Below, in pieces: positions 45,269-55,935 of a DNA stretch of 57,147 bases. The first letter of the stretch is position 1. Every line of letters begins with the position of its first letter. The notes under the pieces are model-generated. The model searched no databases, had not been told where the DNA came from, and saw nothing but the letters and a program-made list of their open reading frames with translations. The DNA is from Scleroderma bovista. Taxonomy: Eukaryota > Basidiomycota > Agaricomycetes > Boletales > Sclerodermataceae. Made by a program: the position numbers and the translations under genes. The stretch spans positions 1-57,147 of the forward strand of contig JAYMGJ010000290.1 in assembly GCA_037178675.1 (NCBI GenBank). Reading direction: 5' to 3'.

Positions 45269-47183
45269 GAAGACGACTTAGAGCACGACAGGAGTGGGCT
45301 GAAGCAAACATGGTGTACAGACTGGACCTACTTTATAACCTTGCTCAGGCGAACCCAAGCCTGGCTATCTTTGGACAGGACAGGACAAACTGACCATTGA
45401 TTACCCAAAGGACGCGAGGTAGAGGGCACATTCGATATTGGCGCCCATTGTTGCAATGAGGTGTGGAGCCGAAGTTACTTGAGGTAGCAGGGCAGAAGGG
45501 GCCAAATACACTGATGAAATTGAAACACATGTAGTGTACTTAGCGGTGACAGCACGAGACCGCAGATCCATACAGCCATGCTCACCAGTTGAAATTCCCG
45601 TGGACTCAGGCGCCTATTACCCGGAGAGAACACCGAAATTTGTCCACAAGCACTCGAAATGAATGAAACCTTGGCCCACCAGAAGATGACCTCACATATG
45701 ATCATAGATTCATACCGCGGCCGTTTCCTATTGGTTTGTGTCAGCTGTAGAAGAACCTGGATGAATGGGCATGTCACAGTAAAGTAGAGACTTGCAAAGC
45801 CCCCCCAACCAGCGTGTGCATTGCCACCGATAGGTCAATGAGAGAACTATACGCAATTCCAGTCTTGTCAGTCATTTTTGGTGGGAAATATAAAACCACT
45901 GGATATTGCTTGCTGCACACAGGATGATGAAACAGTGCCAGCGTACTACAATACGTTCATATCTTGTCAAAGCTAGCAACAAGTTAGTCATCTCCAATGC
46001 AATGGCTAGTAGGCGCTCACTCTGCAAAGAATAACACGACATAAAGCAGAAAACAGCTCCCATATCGTGACAGATCACCCAACTTTGGAAATACGTGAGG
46101 TTTCATCTTTTCTCGATAGGATGCGAGAAATCCTTGGATAGCGCTCAACCGTATCTACACTATGAAAATGGGTGACTTGAGAGGTGGCTGACCGCAGCAC
46201 TGGTGCAGCAGACTGCTATGAAAAGCACCGAGATAGTTGGAAGCGCCTGACAGAGCATCTGACCGGGCCAAACCTGCTTCCACAAACCGCAAACCCTGCC
46301 ATTTCTATCATTTGAAAGAAAGATAACCATATCTTCAGTGGTTATATTGGCCAACGGGATTTCAAATATGCAAGGCGCCAACGCTCCTGGGCCATGACCA
46401 CGAGCCGGGGTACAAGGATGATCAATATAATCAATGATCACCCTAGGCTGGTAAGGAAGTTCCGTTGAGTTCTGTGAATTGAACCCCGCAGCACAACACC
46501 AGGCCTAGTTGCGCATTGACAAAGTTATCCGCATTACTCACGATACTGTAACTCGGAATGCCGTCTGCGTGGGTAGAAGCCTTGCTTGAGGAAGGACAGA
46601 CCCATGGAGTCAACGAAGGCAATTACATATGTAAAATGAACAAACGGACACACAAGCTACATAGCTGAGAAATACGCGACAAAAAAGGCAAAAGGTTCTG
46701 TCGTACTACCAGACACCCCGTCGAGTCCTCCACGGCATTCGCTGGTGACTATAACCCCAGGGCCCAGGCCCATAACCCTTGGATAGTACCCCAAGTGGAG
46801 CATCCCTTCATTGATGAATGTTGCTGCTGTATCAAACCACGACTTGCTGTCTGCATCGTGTGGAGGGACTTTCTCACTTCCGATTCTATCTGTCCGACCA
46901 GAACATTCTGTTCGATAACTTATCCAGTTGACACATTCCATCGGTTTCCAATTCCATCCCTTCTCAAGATCTCAAATGTGGATGCCACCAAACGTTTCGT
47001 CGATATCAAGCCTTTGCAGCACTGCCTCCGTGGTCGTGTTTGAAATCAAGGGTTTGATTTGAACGTGCCACGGCCCACGGGACACTGGCAAATGGAACCA
47101 TATCTTGCTTGAATGCAGCTAGGGCACGCACAGGACTATAAAAATAATACGAATCCAGCGCTTCTGCCGCTACCACCGTGCTC
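45269..47183. other. Region between K2 and K3 with unassigned minus-strand open frames
   Basis: Several minus-strand frames (45475-45777, 45872-46078, 46160-46441, 46657-46941) contain hydrophobic stretches (VLFIAVCCTSAAV, FIILCAASNIQWFYIS) and could be pieces of a worn membrane-protein gene. I cannot connect them by convincing splice sites or name a family, so no gene is called. The promoters of K2 and K3 should lie at the two edges. Confidence 0.35.
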
Positions 47184-48263
47184 ATGGACGTGAGGCTTGC
47201 ACTTGAAAAGCTATCCCAACAGGCATCCTCGTATACTGTCGTTCTCAACGGGAGGGTTAGTCGAGACATTACTCGACGTCCCCTCACCGGCGACTCTGCG
47301 GATGTATACGAAGGAACTTTAATCCCAGATGGAACAAAGGTCGCTGTGAAAACCATCCATGCCGATCCTCCTTCCAGTCAAGAATCCATCAAGGTTCGCA
47401 TACTCCTCAGATTTGCATCTTGCACTTATTGTCGTATAGCATGTCCTACGGGAAGTATGTACCTGGTCGAAACTACGTCACGAGAATATCCAGCCACTTC
47501 TTGGGATTACCACTGATTTCTGCCTCACTGTCTCGATGGTCTCCACTTGGAGGAAGAAAGGAAATGCGTTTGATTACGTGCAAGACGATTCTGTTGATCC
47601 ACGACCGTTGGTAAGTCCACGGTTCTATCCGAGTGGGGAAATGATGCCATGCCGAATGCAGCTCGTAGGGATCGCGAAGGGGTTACACTACTTGCACAGT
47701 CATGAGTCTGGTGCGATCTGTCATGGCGATTTGCGAGGCGTATGTTTCCCTTCTCCCCGTTATTATGTGTCGTGATGATACTCTTGATGCAGTGCAATGT
47801 CCTCATATCTGATGATGGTCAGGCACTCCTGACTGATTTTGGCTTTTCTTCCCTTGTCCTTTCGTCATTTACTCTTCCCGTTGGCACACACTCTATGGTC
47901 TCCATAAACTGGATTGCTCCAGAAAGTCTCGAAGATTTTAAGCCCACTGTGGAAGGTGATATATGGGCTTACGGAATGACAGCATTGGTTTGATTCTACC
48001 TTTCTTCGTCTTCATATTGGATTAAGAATTATTTCCAGGAACTGTTTACCCGGAAGCCACCTTTGCATGAAATAAACACGATACCACGTCTCATAACCCG
48101 TATCATGAGCGATACACCAGACAGGCCCACTGAAGAGTCTACAAATTCTCGTCTGACAGATGAGTGGTGGGCAATATGTACTTCATGTTGGAATCGTACT
48201 CCGAGCGCGCGCCCTAGCACTGCGGAGATTACTACTAGAGTCGGATCTCCTTCCGCGATTTAG
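47184..48263 (+). CDS. K3: TKL-like protein kinase, 292 aa
   Basis: Exons are 47184-47393, 47440-47610, 47662-47739, 47793-47987 and 48039-48263, summing to 879 bp. The start MDVRLALEKLSQQASSY is followed by LNGRVSRD, a glycine loop replaced by TGDSADVYEG, and the VAVK lysine. There is no intron before that lysine, unlike K1 and K2. Then come HVLREVCTWSKLRHENIQPL, HGDLRGCNVLI, LLTDFGFS, DIWAYGMTALELFTR and RPSTAEI. Lys, catalytic Asp and DFG Asp are retained, so activity is plausible although the glycine loop is weak. The first intron has an unusual donor (GTTCGC), which K5 also uses at the same place; K3 and K5 therefore form one subgroup. A further 5' exon cannot be excluded. Confidence 0.8.
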
Positions 48264-49159
48264 TCTAGTGAAGTCTCCCAGACCGTACCGTCCTTTTCAT
48301 ACATGACAGTGTTCTAATCCTTGTAGAATAGCCATATAAAGTACATTGTAACTACATATCCCATACATGTTTTTTCCTTGTCGTTGTCCTTAGATGTTTA
48401 CAGAGGTTATCCACTACTCTCCGAACATTACTATGTAGTTGCCTGAATTCCACTGTTCTCGCTGTCCTCAGGTTGCTCTGACGAGGCTCTGCCTTCCTGC
48501 CAGCGATGTGGTGGTCCAATCATCATCTGAAGTACTTATAGAGGTTTTTTATACCAATATCAACGGATTATCGTGATGCGGCCTGTATGGTATGCTGCAC
48601 CTTTATTGTAAAGCTGGGGAGGGGAACGCCGACTGTGCGGTGTGAATGCTATATGCTAGAAGAACATAAGTAAATGCATTGGCAAGATGCTTTGAAGTTG
48701 TGGTGGGTGGTGACTAGTAGTACCTACTACCTACTACTGGTCAACCGCCACAACGACACTAAGATCTCAACACACAATTTCCAGATTAAAATATGTTATT
48801 GAGAAGGAGACTGAGGGAAAATTTTACATCGGAGCGACTACTTATACTACGGAGCGGGGAGATACGGAACGAGATATTGTATTGCAACACTATATATGTG
48901 TGATGGGTGAGCAGTCTCACTGAGTGACATTTCGGCCAAGTTTGAATGCACGTACGATTGCCTCGTCCATCACATAAGTACTCTGCTAGCGTAAAAGTAT
49001 GATTCCCTCAGGTTTGCGCCAAACTCCAAAAGTAACCGGATCTCAGGCTGTCCGTTGGTGTGGTATTCTCAGGTCACTGAGAAAACCACCATAACGTACA
49101 GCGAGCCCCTTGGAACCTGGAGCACCGAACCCCACCATTGTAACTAGCATCACAAACAA
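48264..49159. other. Intergenic stretch after K3
   Basis: No gene is supported. It includes the repeat at 48527-48670; the remainder shows only short open frames. Confidence 0.45.
48527..48670 (+). repeat. Direct repeat downstream of K3, copy B (~144 bp)
   Basis: Partner of 43228-43371; same orientation and a similar distance from a kinase stop codon. Confidence 0.8.
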
Positions 49160-50074
49160 GACACGGGCACTTCCTAGTAAATAAGTCCTGTACAGACTAT
49201 TAGTGCAATAACCAGAGAATATTCAACTGACCGTCAGCGCCATCATTCCAAAAGACCACACGTCGCCTGCAGTGGGTCGCCGTACATGGATCCTCTTCCA
49301 GGATATCCAATCAGGGGTGCCTCCTGGGTGTTGTTCGACAGCTAGACTGAACGATGGATTATTGGCAAGATGAGAGAAACCGAAGTCAGTAAGGAGCGCA
49401 TGTCCGTCATCACGTTGGCTGTTATGCGATAAAATATCTGATTCAAGAACAAGTATACCCACACCTTTGCTATCTCCATGTATAACGGTCCGATACGGAT
49501 GGAGGTAATGCAGCCCATTTGCGATCACTGATGGGAGTATACCAAGGGACGAGGATCGATATCTGGGCTTTACACGTAATCAAACGCATTCCCTTGGGAC
49601 ATCAGGGGAGACACAACGGAAATCGTGTGATCTAAAGCAATTCAATAACATTGCTGTGTCTGGACCAGACCTATACTTCGTCTAGCACTCTCTGGTGCAT
49701 TTTCAGGAGCCATAACAACAAATAGACGACTGACCTTGAGGGCAGGAAGAGCACTCTTACCACCATAACGGAAAGCCTTCATGGCCACCCTTTTGTGTTC
49801 TGCACCCGTGGTCTATTCGTGTACACGGCCATAATTACCGAAATCGACGAGTTTCGATAAGTCACGAGAAGCCTGATATCTGAGATCGATAGAGGAAAAC
49901 CGCTGGTTCACTATGCTCCGTAGCTCCCCAAGGACTAAGTTACCAGTAGCAAGAGTAGAAGAACCACAGTAGCAAAGGAACGTGGGGGCCTAGCACGTTT
50001 GACAAGGACATATCCACTCCGATTGGGGATAGCAAAGGGCAATCGGTGCTTATCATGTTGTTCCGGGGTCGCCA
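49160..50074 (-). pseudogene. K4: decayed TKL-like kinase gene
   Basis: Minus-strand fragments line up with the other kinases: LVLGELRSIVNQRFSSIDLR, LVDFGNYGRVHE, VAMKAFRYGGKSALPALK, ISVVSPLMSQGNAFDYV with a TAA just after it where the others have Gln, IDPRPL, IANGLHYLHPYRTVIHGDSK, LLTDFGFSHLANNP, TAGDVWSFGMMAL, then a GT-AG intron and DLFTRKC before the frame is lost. The stop codon, a stop after GRVHE and the missing C-lobe show that it is a pseudogene. A possible N-terminal start MATPEQHDKHRLPFAIPN at 50074 is in a different frame. It lies between K3 and a Tc1/mariner relic. Confidence 0.75.
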
Positions 50075-50508
50075 TCTCGTCTGCAGCGAGCTGTGGAAAG
50101 ATGTTAGCCTGCAAGCAGGAGAAAGTACCTGAGCATGGTAAGATACCCTCGCCTGGGAGTTTAACGCCCTAGATGCCAGCAGAATGAATTCAGTTTGGAG
50201 TTTGTTTGCACGCCTATCAACAAGTGCTATGGATGTGCCTTATTGCGGTTGTCGCCTGCCAGCAGCAGCGGAAGGTGATTCCAAGGCATCGTACCGGATT
50301 CGGAATAGTATGTCAGAGATGGCGACATCGACTCAATGTGAGTGATAGAATTGGGGTTAGCTAGAGAAAGTCAACGCGAGCAACAAGATCAACAATCACA
50401 AGATAATGACTTACCACTGACTTACCTGTGTCATCCAGACCACCTGAAAAGCTCCGAAAGTGTTCCTACGAAGTCATCGGACCTAGACGCCGATGCGGAC
50501 GTACCTAC

Positions 50509-50855
50509 CTTGAGCCGTAGACCAAGGTCCTGTACGTTGTCATGGATAGCGGTGGTTGAGATTGGCTGGTCGTGATATATGGCCAGCCATTCACCAATTT
50601 CGTCGAGGAAGAGAGACGGATTCTCACGGATGAGCTCATGGACGTCATCTAGAATAGCCGCATTGAGCAGGCGAGGGCGTCCACGGAGGACGGATGGCTT
50701 TTCTACATGTCCAAATTCCTCGTAGTTGTCCGCTGAACGGTTGATGCTGCAATCCGAGACGCCTGTGCTTCTGTGACTTCATTCATTTCCCAGCTGTCTT
50801 CAAGCAGTTCTAGGGCTCGCTGCTTCATGTCGGCACTGATTTTGCGGTATGCCAT
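50509..50855 (-). pseudogene. Tc1/mariner-family transposase fragment (second type)
   Basis: Starts MAYRKISADMKQRALELLED at 50855. After TEA the frame slips by one base and continues as GVSDCSINRSADNYEEFGHV, KPSVLRGRPRLLNAAILDD and FLDEIGEWLAIYHDQPISTT, ending at a GTAGGT donor (50508). Helix-turn-helix plus GRPR linker and the FLDE..WL..HH motif are typical of the basidiomycete Tc1-like transposases I know. The catalytic half is missing. It differs from the relic at 13.9 kb. Confidence 0.75.
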
Positions 50856-51271
50856 CGTGAACAACGAGCTCTGCGATGCTTTGTTGATTTTTCTGATTTT
50901 TTCGATTTTTATATATTTCTTTGCGCGGTTTGCGCCACTCGGACAAGAATTTCCGAAACAGTTGTAACGGCAGGACGATTCGACCACGTCCAATTCCCCG
51001 ACGATGGTAAGTCCAACCTCGTAATCATCCGACTCTGATGCTGCAGAAAATGAGGTGCTGTCTTCACCACCCGTCCTAGGAGCAGGTGTAAATGGGCCTT
51101 ACTTCGTGTCATGACAGGTGGGCCTGTAGCCCGTCGCATGACAATGACGAGTATCGTCTCGATGGAACGAATACATACCATGGATACTAAAGCGGGTGTC
51201 CCGGCACTTTCATTACTGCCTCAGGTGTCTTCGGATCATCGACCATCTCTGGCTCGGGTGGGTGCCGTGAG

Positions 51272-51956
51272 TCAAGCGATCTCGTTTTTCGCCAGAGGCG
51301 CAGTGATGTCATCCAGTAAGGGAGCGATCTTATACCCCCTGATACTTTTCTCTTCTTTGGGAGCTTGGTCACTAGTTTCTTGATTCAGCTGCTCAAGCTT
51401 CTCCTCTGTGAGTGGCACTGTATCGAGCCGTGCATCGTCTGGGATAGAGGGTGTAATCGAATTTGGTGTGTTTGCGGAGCTGGCTGTGACGCTGAGCGTG
51501 TGGATGGCACGCTGAGGAGTATGGAGTCATTTGTCGACAGGGATGTCTGTGGGCCAGTACGGAGGAGTGAAGCAGTGAGGGGCGGGCGGAGGCGACAATT
51601 ATTATGTAATGGCTGGGTTGTCTCCATTGCTGCCACGTGGACATCACTCCGCTGGTGGCACCGGCACTTGTCTCGTAGTCAATCCCTGATACAATTTTCA
51701 AACCTCAGGCGGACCATACATCTTCCATCAAATCTTTGGTCTGCCTTGGGGAGACTACGCGGTACCCATATTGTATCGTTCTGGTTGGCCCTTTTATTTT
51801 ACACCGCACTACGATGTGGTTCTCTCGCCTTTCAATGATTACAGCAAACGACATGCACATCCCTGTCGGTGCTCTATCCCAATACGCCTCGTTGTCTTTG
51901 AGCACTGCACTCACCGACCCTATTACCCAACAGTATTTGGACGATGCGTCCTCCAA
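51272..51956 (-). CDS. Possible minus-strand gene, unknown
   Basis: Open segments join by plausible splicing: MEDASSKYCWVIGSVSAVLK and NHIVVRCKIKGPTRTIQYGY (51705-51956), then IDYETSAGATSGVMSTWQQW. A 49-bp intron with branch AATGACT leads to RAIHTLSVTASSANTPNSIT and LTEEKLEQLNQETSDQAPKE, ending NEIA and a stop at 51272. I do not recognise it, and the plus strand is also open across part of it, so the strand is not certain. Confidence 0.3.
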
Positions 51957-52105
51957 GTCACCGGGCTCGATACTCTAATTTACCCAGTACCCTCTCAGTC
52001 CGGCATCTCATCCCATCGAATTTGCCACCACGCCGTGTACGATGGCTTCACTGCTGTCTCAGATGATTACTAGTACTACGTCACACCTGCAGGACACGAC
52101 GTCGC

Positions 52106-52618
52106 ATGCGCTCCTTGTTCCAAAGACCGGATCGATTTTATGTGAAACCACCACGGTACTTCATCAACCACGCGCCCAGTACTATGACGAACTATGTACT
52201 ACAAGGTGCACTAAAAACAACTCGCACTATTCCCAACAGTAGTCCGACCATCTCATCTGGCACACTCCGCCCTCTATCCTCAGCAAGATCTTGGATCGTC
52301 CATAGAGCAGTATTATCCATCTACGACGCAACGACGCAATTCCTCCATCATTGGCCTAACACCATCGCCTTCGAAATCCTCTCGCTATTGTCCATATCCA
52401 AAACAGCTAGCACAACTAGACCAACCCAGGAAGAGCCCATCGTGCCCGTCCCAGGTACGAGAAAACGCGTTTGGCCAGCCGCACAGCGAAAACGTCCTGA
52501 TGCTCGGGTGCCACTCCGCTCGGTTTTTACAAGGTCAATGCACGTGGAAATCGTAGATGCTTTTTTTGACATTCACGCAATTGCCCATAACAAAGCCCCG
52601 CTGTGGAAAAAACCATAG
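52106..52618 (+). CDS. Possible plus-strand gene fragment, unknown
   Basis: A 170-codon open frame with balanced composition (SWIVHRAVLSIYDATTQFLH, IAFEILSLLSISK, TRSMHVEIVDAFFDIHAIAH) ends in KAPLWKKP and a TAG. Neighbouring plus-strand frames (QYASLSLSTALTDPITQQYL near 51.9 kb, HALLVPKTGSILCETTTVLH near 52.1 kb) may be earlier exons or frameshifted pieces. No family recognised. It may be a relic. Confidence 0.35.
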   Translation: MRSLFQRPDRFYVKPPRYFINHAPSTMTNYVLQGALKTTRTIPNSSPTISSGTLRPLSSARSWIVHRAVLSIYDATTQFLHHWPNTIAFEILSLLSISKTASTTRPTQEEPIVPVPGTRKRVWPAAQRKRPDARVPLRSVFTRSMHVEIVDAFFDIHAIAHNKAPLWKKP

Positions 52619-52883
52619 TTCGGAGACCACCTCACAAGTGAATGGTACAGTCATTCGATATGTGCTAAGTCAATTTTTTTAGAGATATATGGGCGCGCAC
52701 GTAAACAAGGTTCGTCGACAGCTTTGTTCCACAGGTAAGTACTACAACATTTTCTGTACAACACAAATGGGTATGCCTTTGTTCATCTCATCGATTAATG
52801 GAGCCACGTTCTAGCACAACATAACTTCCCTCAGCTAGAATAGTCGACGATGATCGACACGGGGGAAAGTACTATTTGCGCCC

Positions 52884-54243
52884 CTAAACATCTGAAGCAG
52901 CATCTTCAACAACTGGGACACTCTCCCAAACTGGCGCAAACTGCTGGAAAAATGGTGCCCAAATTCTCCTGCTTTCTTCTACCTGGCGATGAGAAAGCCT
53001 CTGCGACTGCGTGGAGAACGAGAACACTCGTAGTGTCGGCCACAAACAAGGGTCGAGTGCTTGCTGGAGCATCTCAGGTAATGCTAACACGTCGATGTAC
53101 ATGGTGTACCGCAGTTCCTCGACGCCTGCTTCCACCAACGGAATGAGGGCCACAAGGGTATATGCTAAGAAATGATGTGCATTTGTCGGTGGATCCCCGA
53201 TGTTGATATGCACGGATTTCAACGAATCCGAGAACCGTTTGTGAAGAAGATCAAGAAGCGATCCGTACGCGTTCAGTTCTGCCATGCAATCTTCATGTTC
53301 GATGGTGAAGTCGGCAAGCGTTGATTTTGGGAGTCGTTCAAGCAAATCATGCGCAATGGTTGGATCCCCACAGAAGACCAGCCGACGGAGGACCGGAAAG
53401 ACAGGTAAGGCCGATTGCCACTCCGCAAGTGGCTTTCTCAAATGTACACTGAGTGTTGCAACTGGTGATTCGCAGAGTACCCCGCACAGATACTGGAAGT
53501 CACGATAAGAGATGGAAGCTCGAGTAAGGTCAACTTCTCGGAGGCATGCAAGTCTCAACGGTTGGATTTGTTCGGTAACGGGGAAATGGAATACTCCACG
53601 TAGATGGAGTTGTTCCAGGAAAGGAGTGTGGGAGGCCATCTGTATCAGGGTATTCGTGTGACCGTCTGCATCCATTCCGTAGTTCCTCGTAAACGATGTG
53701 AGCGACCGGAGGTTCGAGGGAAGTAGCTTCTTGTCGTGTAATCCCGGCTCTGAGAGGAAACAGAGGATAGAACGCAGGTTGGGGAACAGATCGAAACCAT
53801 CTTTAGCACGCAGAGCAGCCAACCTGGGATAGATAAGCCTCGTGCCGTCTACCCATGCCTCATTAGGGTCAGCTGAATGCAGGTCCTTGACTCTGCATGC
53901 GTATTTGTCGAATGTTTTCCAATCCTCGGCAGGAGGGCACGGCAATTGAAGGAATGCTTCTGCATTTATATCTATGTCCTGCCTCGGTCGAGCAGGTCAG
54001 TTCTCGGATACCAGGCTCAGAGCCGCACTTCGTACTCACACTGCACGCTTCCAGGAGCCTACCTGGGATGAAAGGGATAAGAGGTTCGATAGAATCCAAC
54101 TTAGCCCATAACACATCAAGTGCGGTCTCTGATGCAGCTCTGTTGCAACAGACGAGACTGAACAAAGACTGCTTGTCATCTTCCAGGAATGCACAGATCA
54201 TGCGAACGATCTCCGCGATAGAAAAAACCACGGTAGCACTCAT
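52884..54243 (-). CDS. F-box protein with leucine-rich C-terminal region, 418 aa
   Basis: Exons 54063-54243 and 52884-53959 are joined by a 103-bp intron; the coding sum is 1257 bp. The N-terminus (VFSIAEIVRMICAFLEDDKQ, SLFSLVCCNRAASETALDVL, WAKL) is a fungal F-box. A WKTFDKYACRVKDL hinge follows, and then leucine-rich, repeat-like segments (FPNLRSILCFL, LPSNLRSLTSF, TPFLEQLHLRG, LRLACLREVDLTRASISYRD, FPVLRRLVFCG, SLKSVHINIG). F-box proteins recruit targets to SCF ubiquitin ligases; large F-box/LRR families are usual in mushroom fungi. Substrate unknown. The reading frame is intact. It lies tail-side of the K6-K5 kinase gene on the same strand. Confidence 0.85.
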
Positions 54244-54794
54244 GATAGAAGATGACTTGGACTGTATTTTGTGAGTAAATCATAGGAAGTAAAGGTTAGG
54301 TATGACCCGACGAAGACGACAAGAACTAGTATCACCTCGTTTACAAGGTCACCCAGATCCAAGTCGGAGAGGGAGCGATGATTGTATCTTTGGTTATTCG
54401 CGGATCTGGTGATTTTATGCTCCGATTCAATACAGCTGGGCAGTGTGCAGTGAGCACTTTCATGTGCGGCATACCGTACCTCGTGACGAGGCTCCCGTAC
54501 TCGTAAACAAGGTGCCTGCTGTGCCAACAGCCATGTTCAAGTCAAAATATGTCACTTGAAATTTGGTGCGCATCCTGTGGCTTCACGAGCATCTATGAAA
54601 GTGTTGAAATCCTGTTTTTGTAGCGAGGTAGTGGTTAATGATCTCGGACAAGTCTCGTTGGCTTCAACAGTTGGAAGCACCCAAATCATATCGAATGTCC
54701 AGTGTGTCAGGGATTTACGCCAACGCAGTCGGCAAGGTGTCTCTGTTATCGCTCCAACCGTACTACATCTGCAGATTAAGGTGCTCAGTGTTCA
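54244..54794. other. Intergenic stretch between F-box gene and K6-K5
   Basis: No gene is supported. It contains repeat copy B (54552-54661) and must hold the promoter of the F-box gene and the 3' end of K6-K5. Confidence 0.45.
54552..54661 (+). repeat. Dispersed ~108-bp repeat, copy B
   Basis: Partner of 43111-43218 with the same word order; lies 134 bp beyond the end of the K5 coding region. Confidence 0.7.
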
Positions 54795-55935
54795 TCAAGC
54801 CACCTGCTGAAGAAGCTGCAACACGTGTGAGTCGTCTCTATCCCACAGAATTTGGAATTGTTCTTCTGCAACTTTGCGGGCAACTTTTTCTATCGACGGA
54901 CGTACGCATGGGTCTTGTTCCCAGCACGAAGAAAATACGTTCCACCAACGATCCGTCAAACGAGAACAGATGGCTTTGCCAGTGGGACGCTCAGGTGGTC
55001 CTTGCGCAATCCGTTGTTTCAATTGTGTTGAATACTTGATGTCGTCGAATGGAAATGAGCGAGTGAACAGCTCCTGCATAGATGCTTTGCGTCAGCGGTA
55101 CTGGCAAATGGTGATAGCCAGCATACCAGTGCTGTCATCCCGAATGCCCACACATCGCCTTTAGCAGATCCCTTAAAGTCTACCAGGTGCTCAGGTGAAG
55201 TCCAATTCACAGTCTGCAGGTGAGAGGCGCTGTTTATTGGGATAAACGAAGATTCAAGAAGCGGGGACAGTCCAGTGTCGGTAAGGAGGGCTTGGCCGTC
55301 GTGCGAGATCAGGGCATTATGCTATTACAAGTCTTTGTCATATCAATCCAAGCATCAGATAGTTGTATACCTACGCCTCTCAGGTTACCATGATATATAG
55401 GGCGAGGGTGGTGAGCATGCAGGTAACGTAGTCCACTTGCGATTCCTAGAAGCTGTGTGGTATGATTTAAAAAAAGGCTGCCAGGAACTCAAGTGGTAGA
55501 CGCACCAGCGGGACAGGGGAAATTTCGTTATTTTGCACATAGTCGTGTGCGTTTCCTCTTTCTATCCAAAGAGACACCAATGATATTGCATTAGCAAACT
55601 TAGCCGTGATCCCGAGAACCGGAAGAACATTGTTGTGACAAAGCTTGCGCCAAGCGGATATATCATCAAGGACACGCTAGACAACAGTCAGGCCAGTTTA
55701 CTTGAGAGTGCTAAATAGATCATCGAACCTTGACGACGTCCACAAGTCGTGGAGGACTGTAGAGGAGAACTTTGACTGCTACCTTGGTTTCCATTTCTTG
55801 GCCCAACCTCCCTTGATACACAATGGCATTGTTACTAAATATGGCCGCTGCTCCATCTCGTTCGATTGGGTCACCGACATCGACGCCATATGACGATGCA
55901 AACTTGGAAATTTGTTGAAGCGCAGGCGACGACAT
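54795..55935 (-). other. K5 module: pseudokinase-like domain with HGN and DTG
   Basis: MSSPALQQISKFASSYGVDV, IERDG, SNNAIVYQG, VAVKVLLYSPPRLVDVVK, RVLDDISAWRKLCHNNVLPV, HGNLRGHNALI, LLTDTGLSPLL, TSPEHL, DVWAFGMTALELFTR, RWWNVFSSCWEQDPCVRPSI. The catalytic-loop Asp is Asn and DFG is DTG, so phosphotransfer is unlikely. No intron before the lysine and a GTTCGA donor group it with K3. Confidence 0.85.

Noticed and set aside
45475..46941. Minus-strand membrane-protein gene (DUF6533/6534-like)
   Set aside because: Hydrophobic segments exist, but I could not link them with convincing introns or recognise the family.
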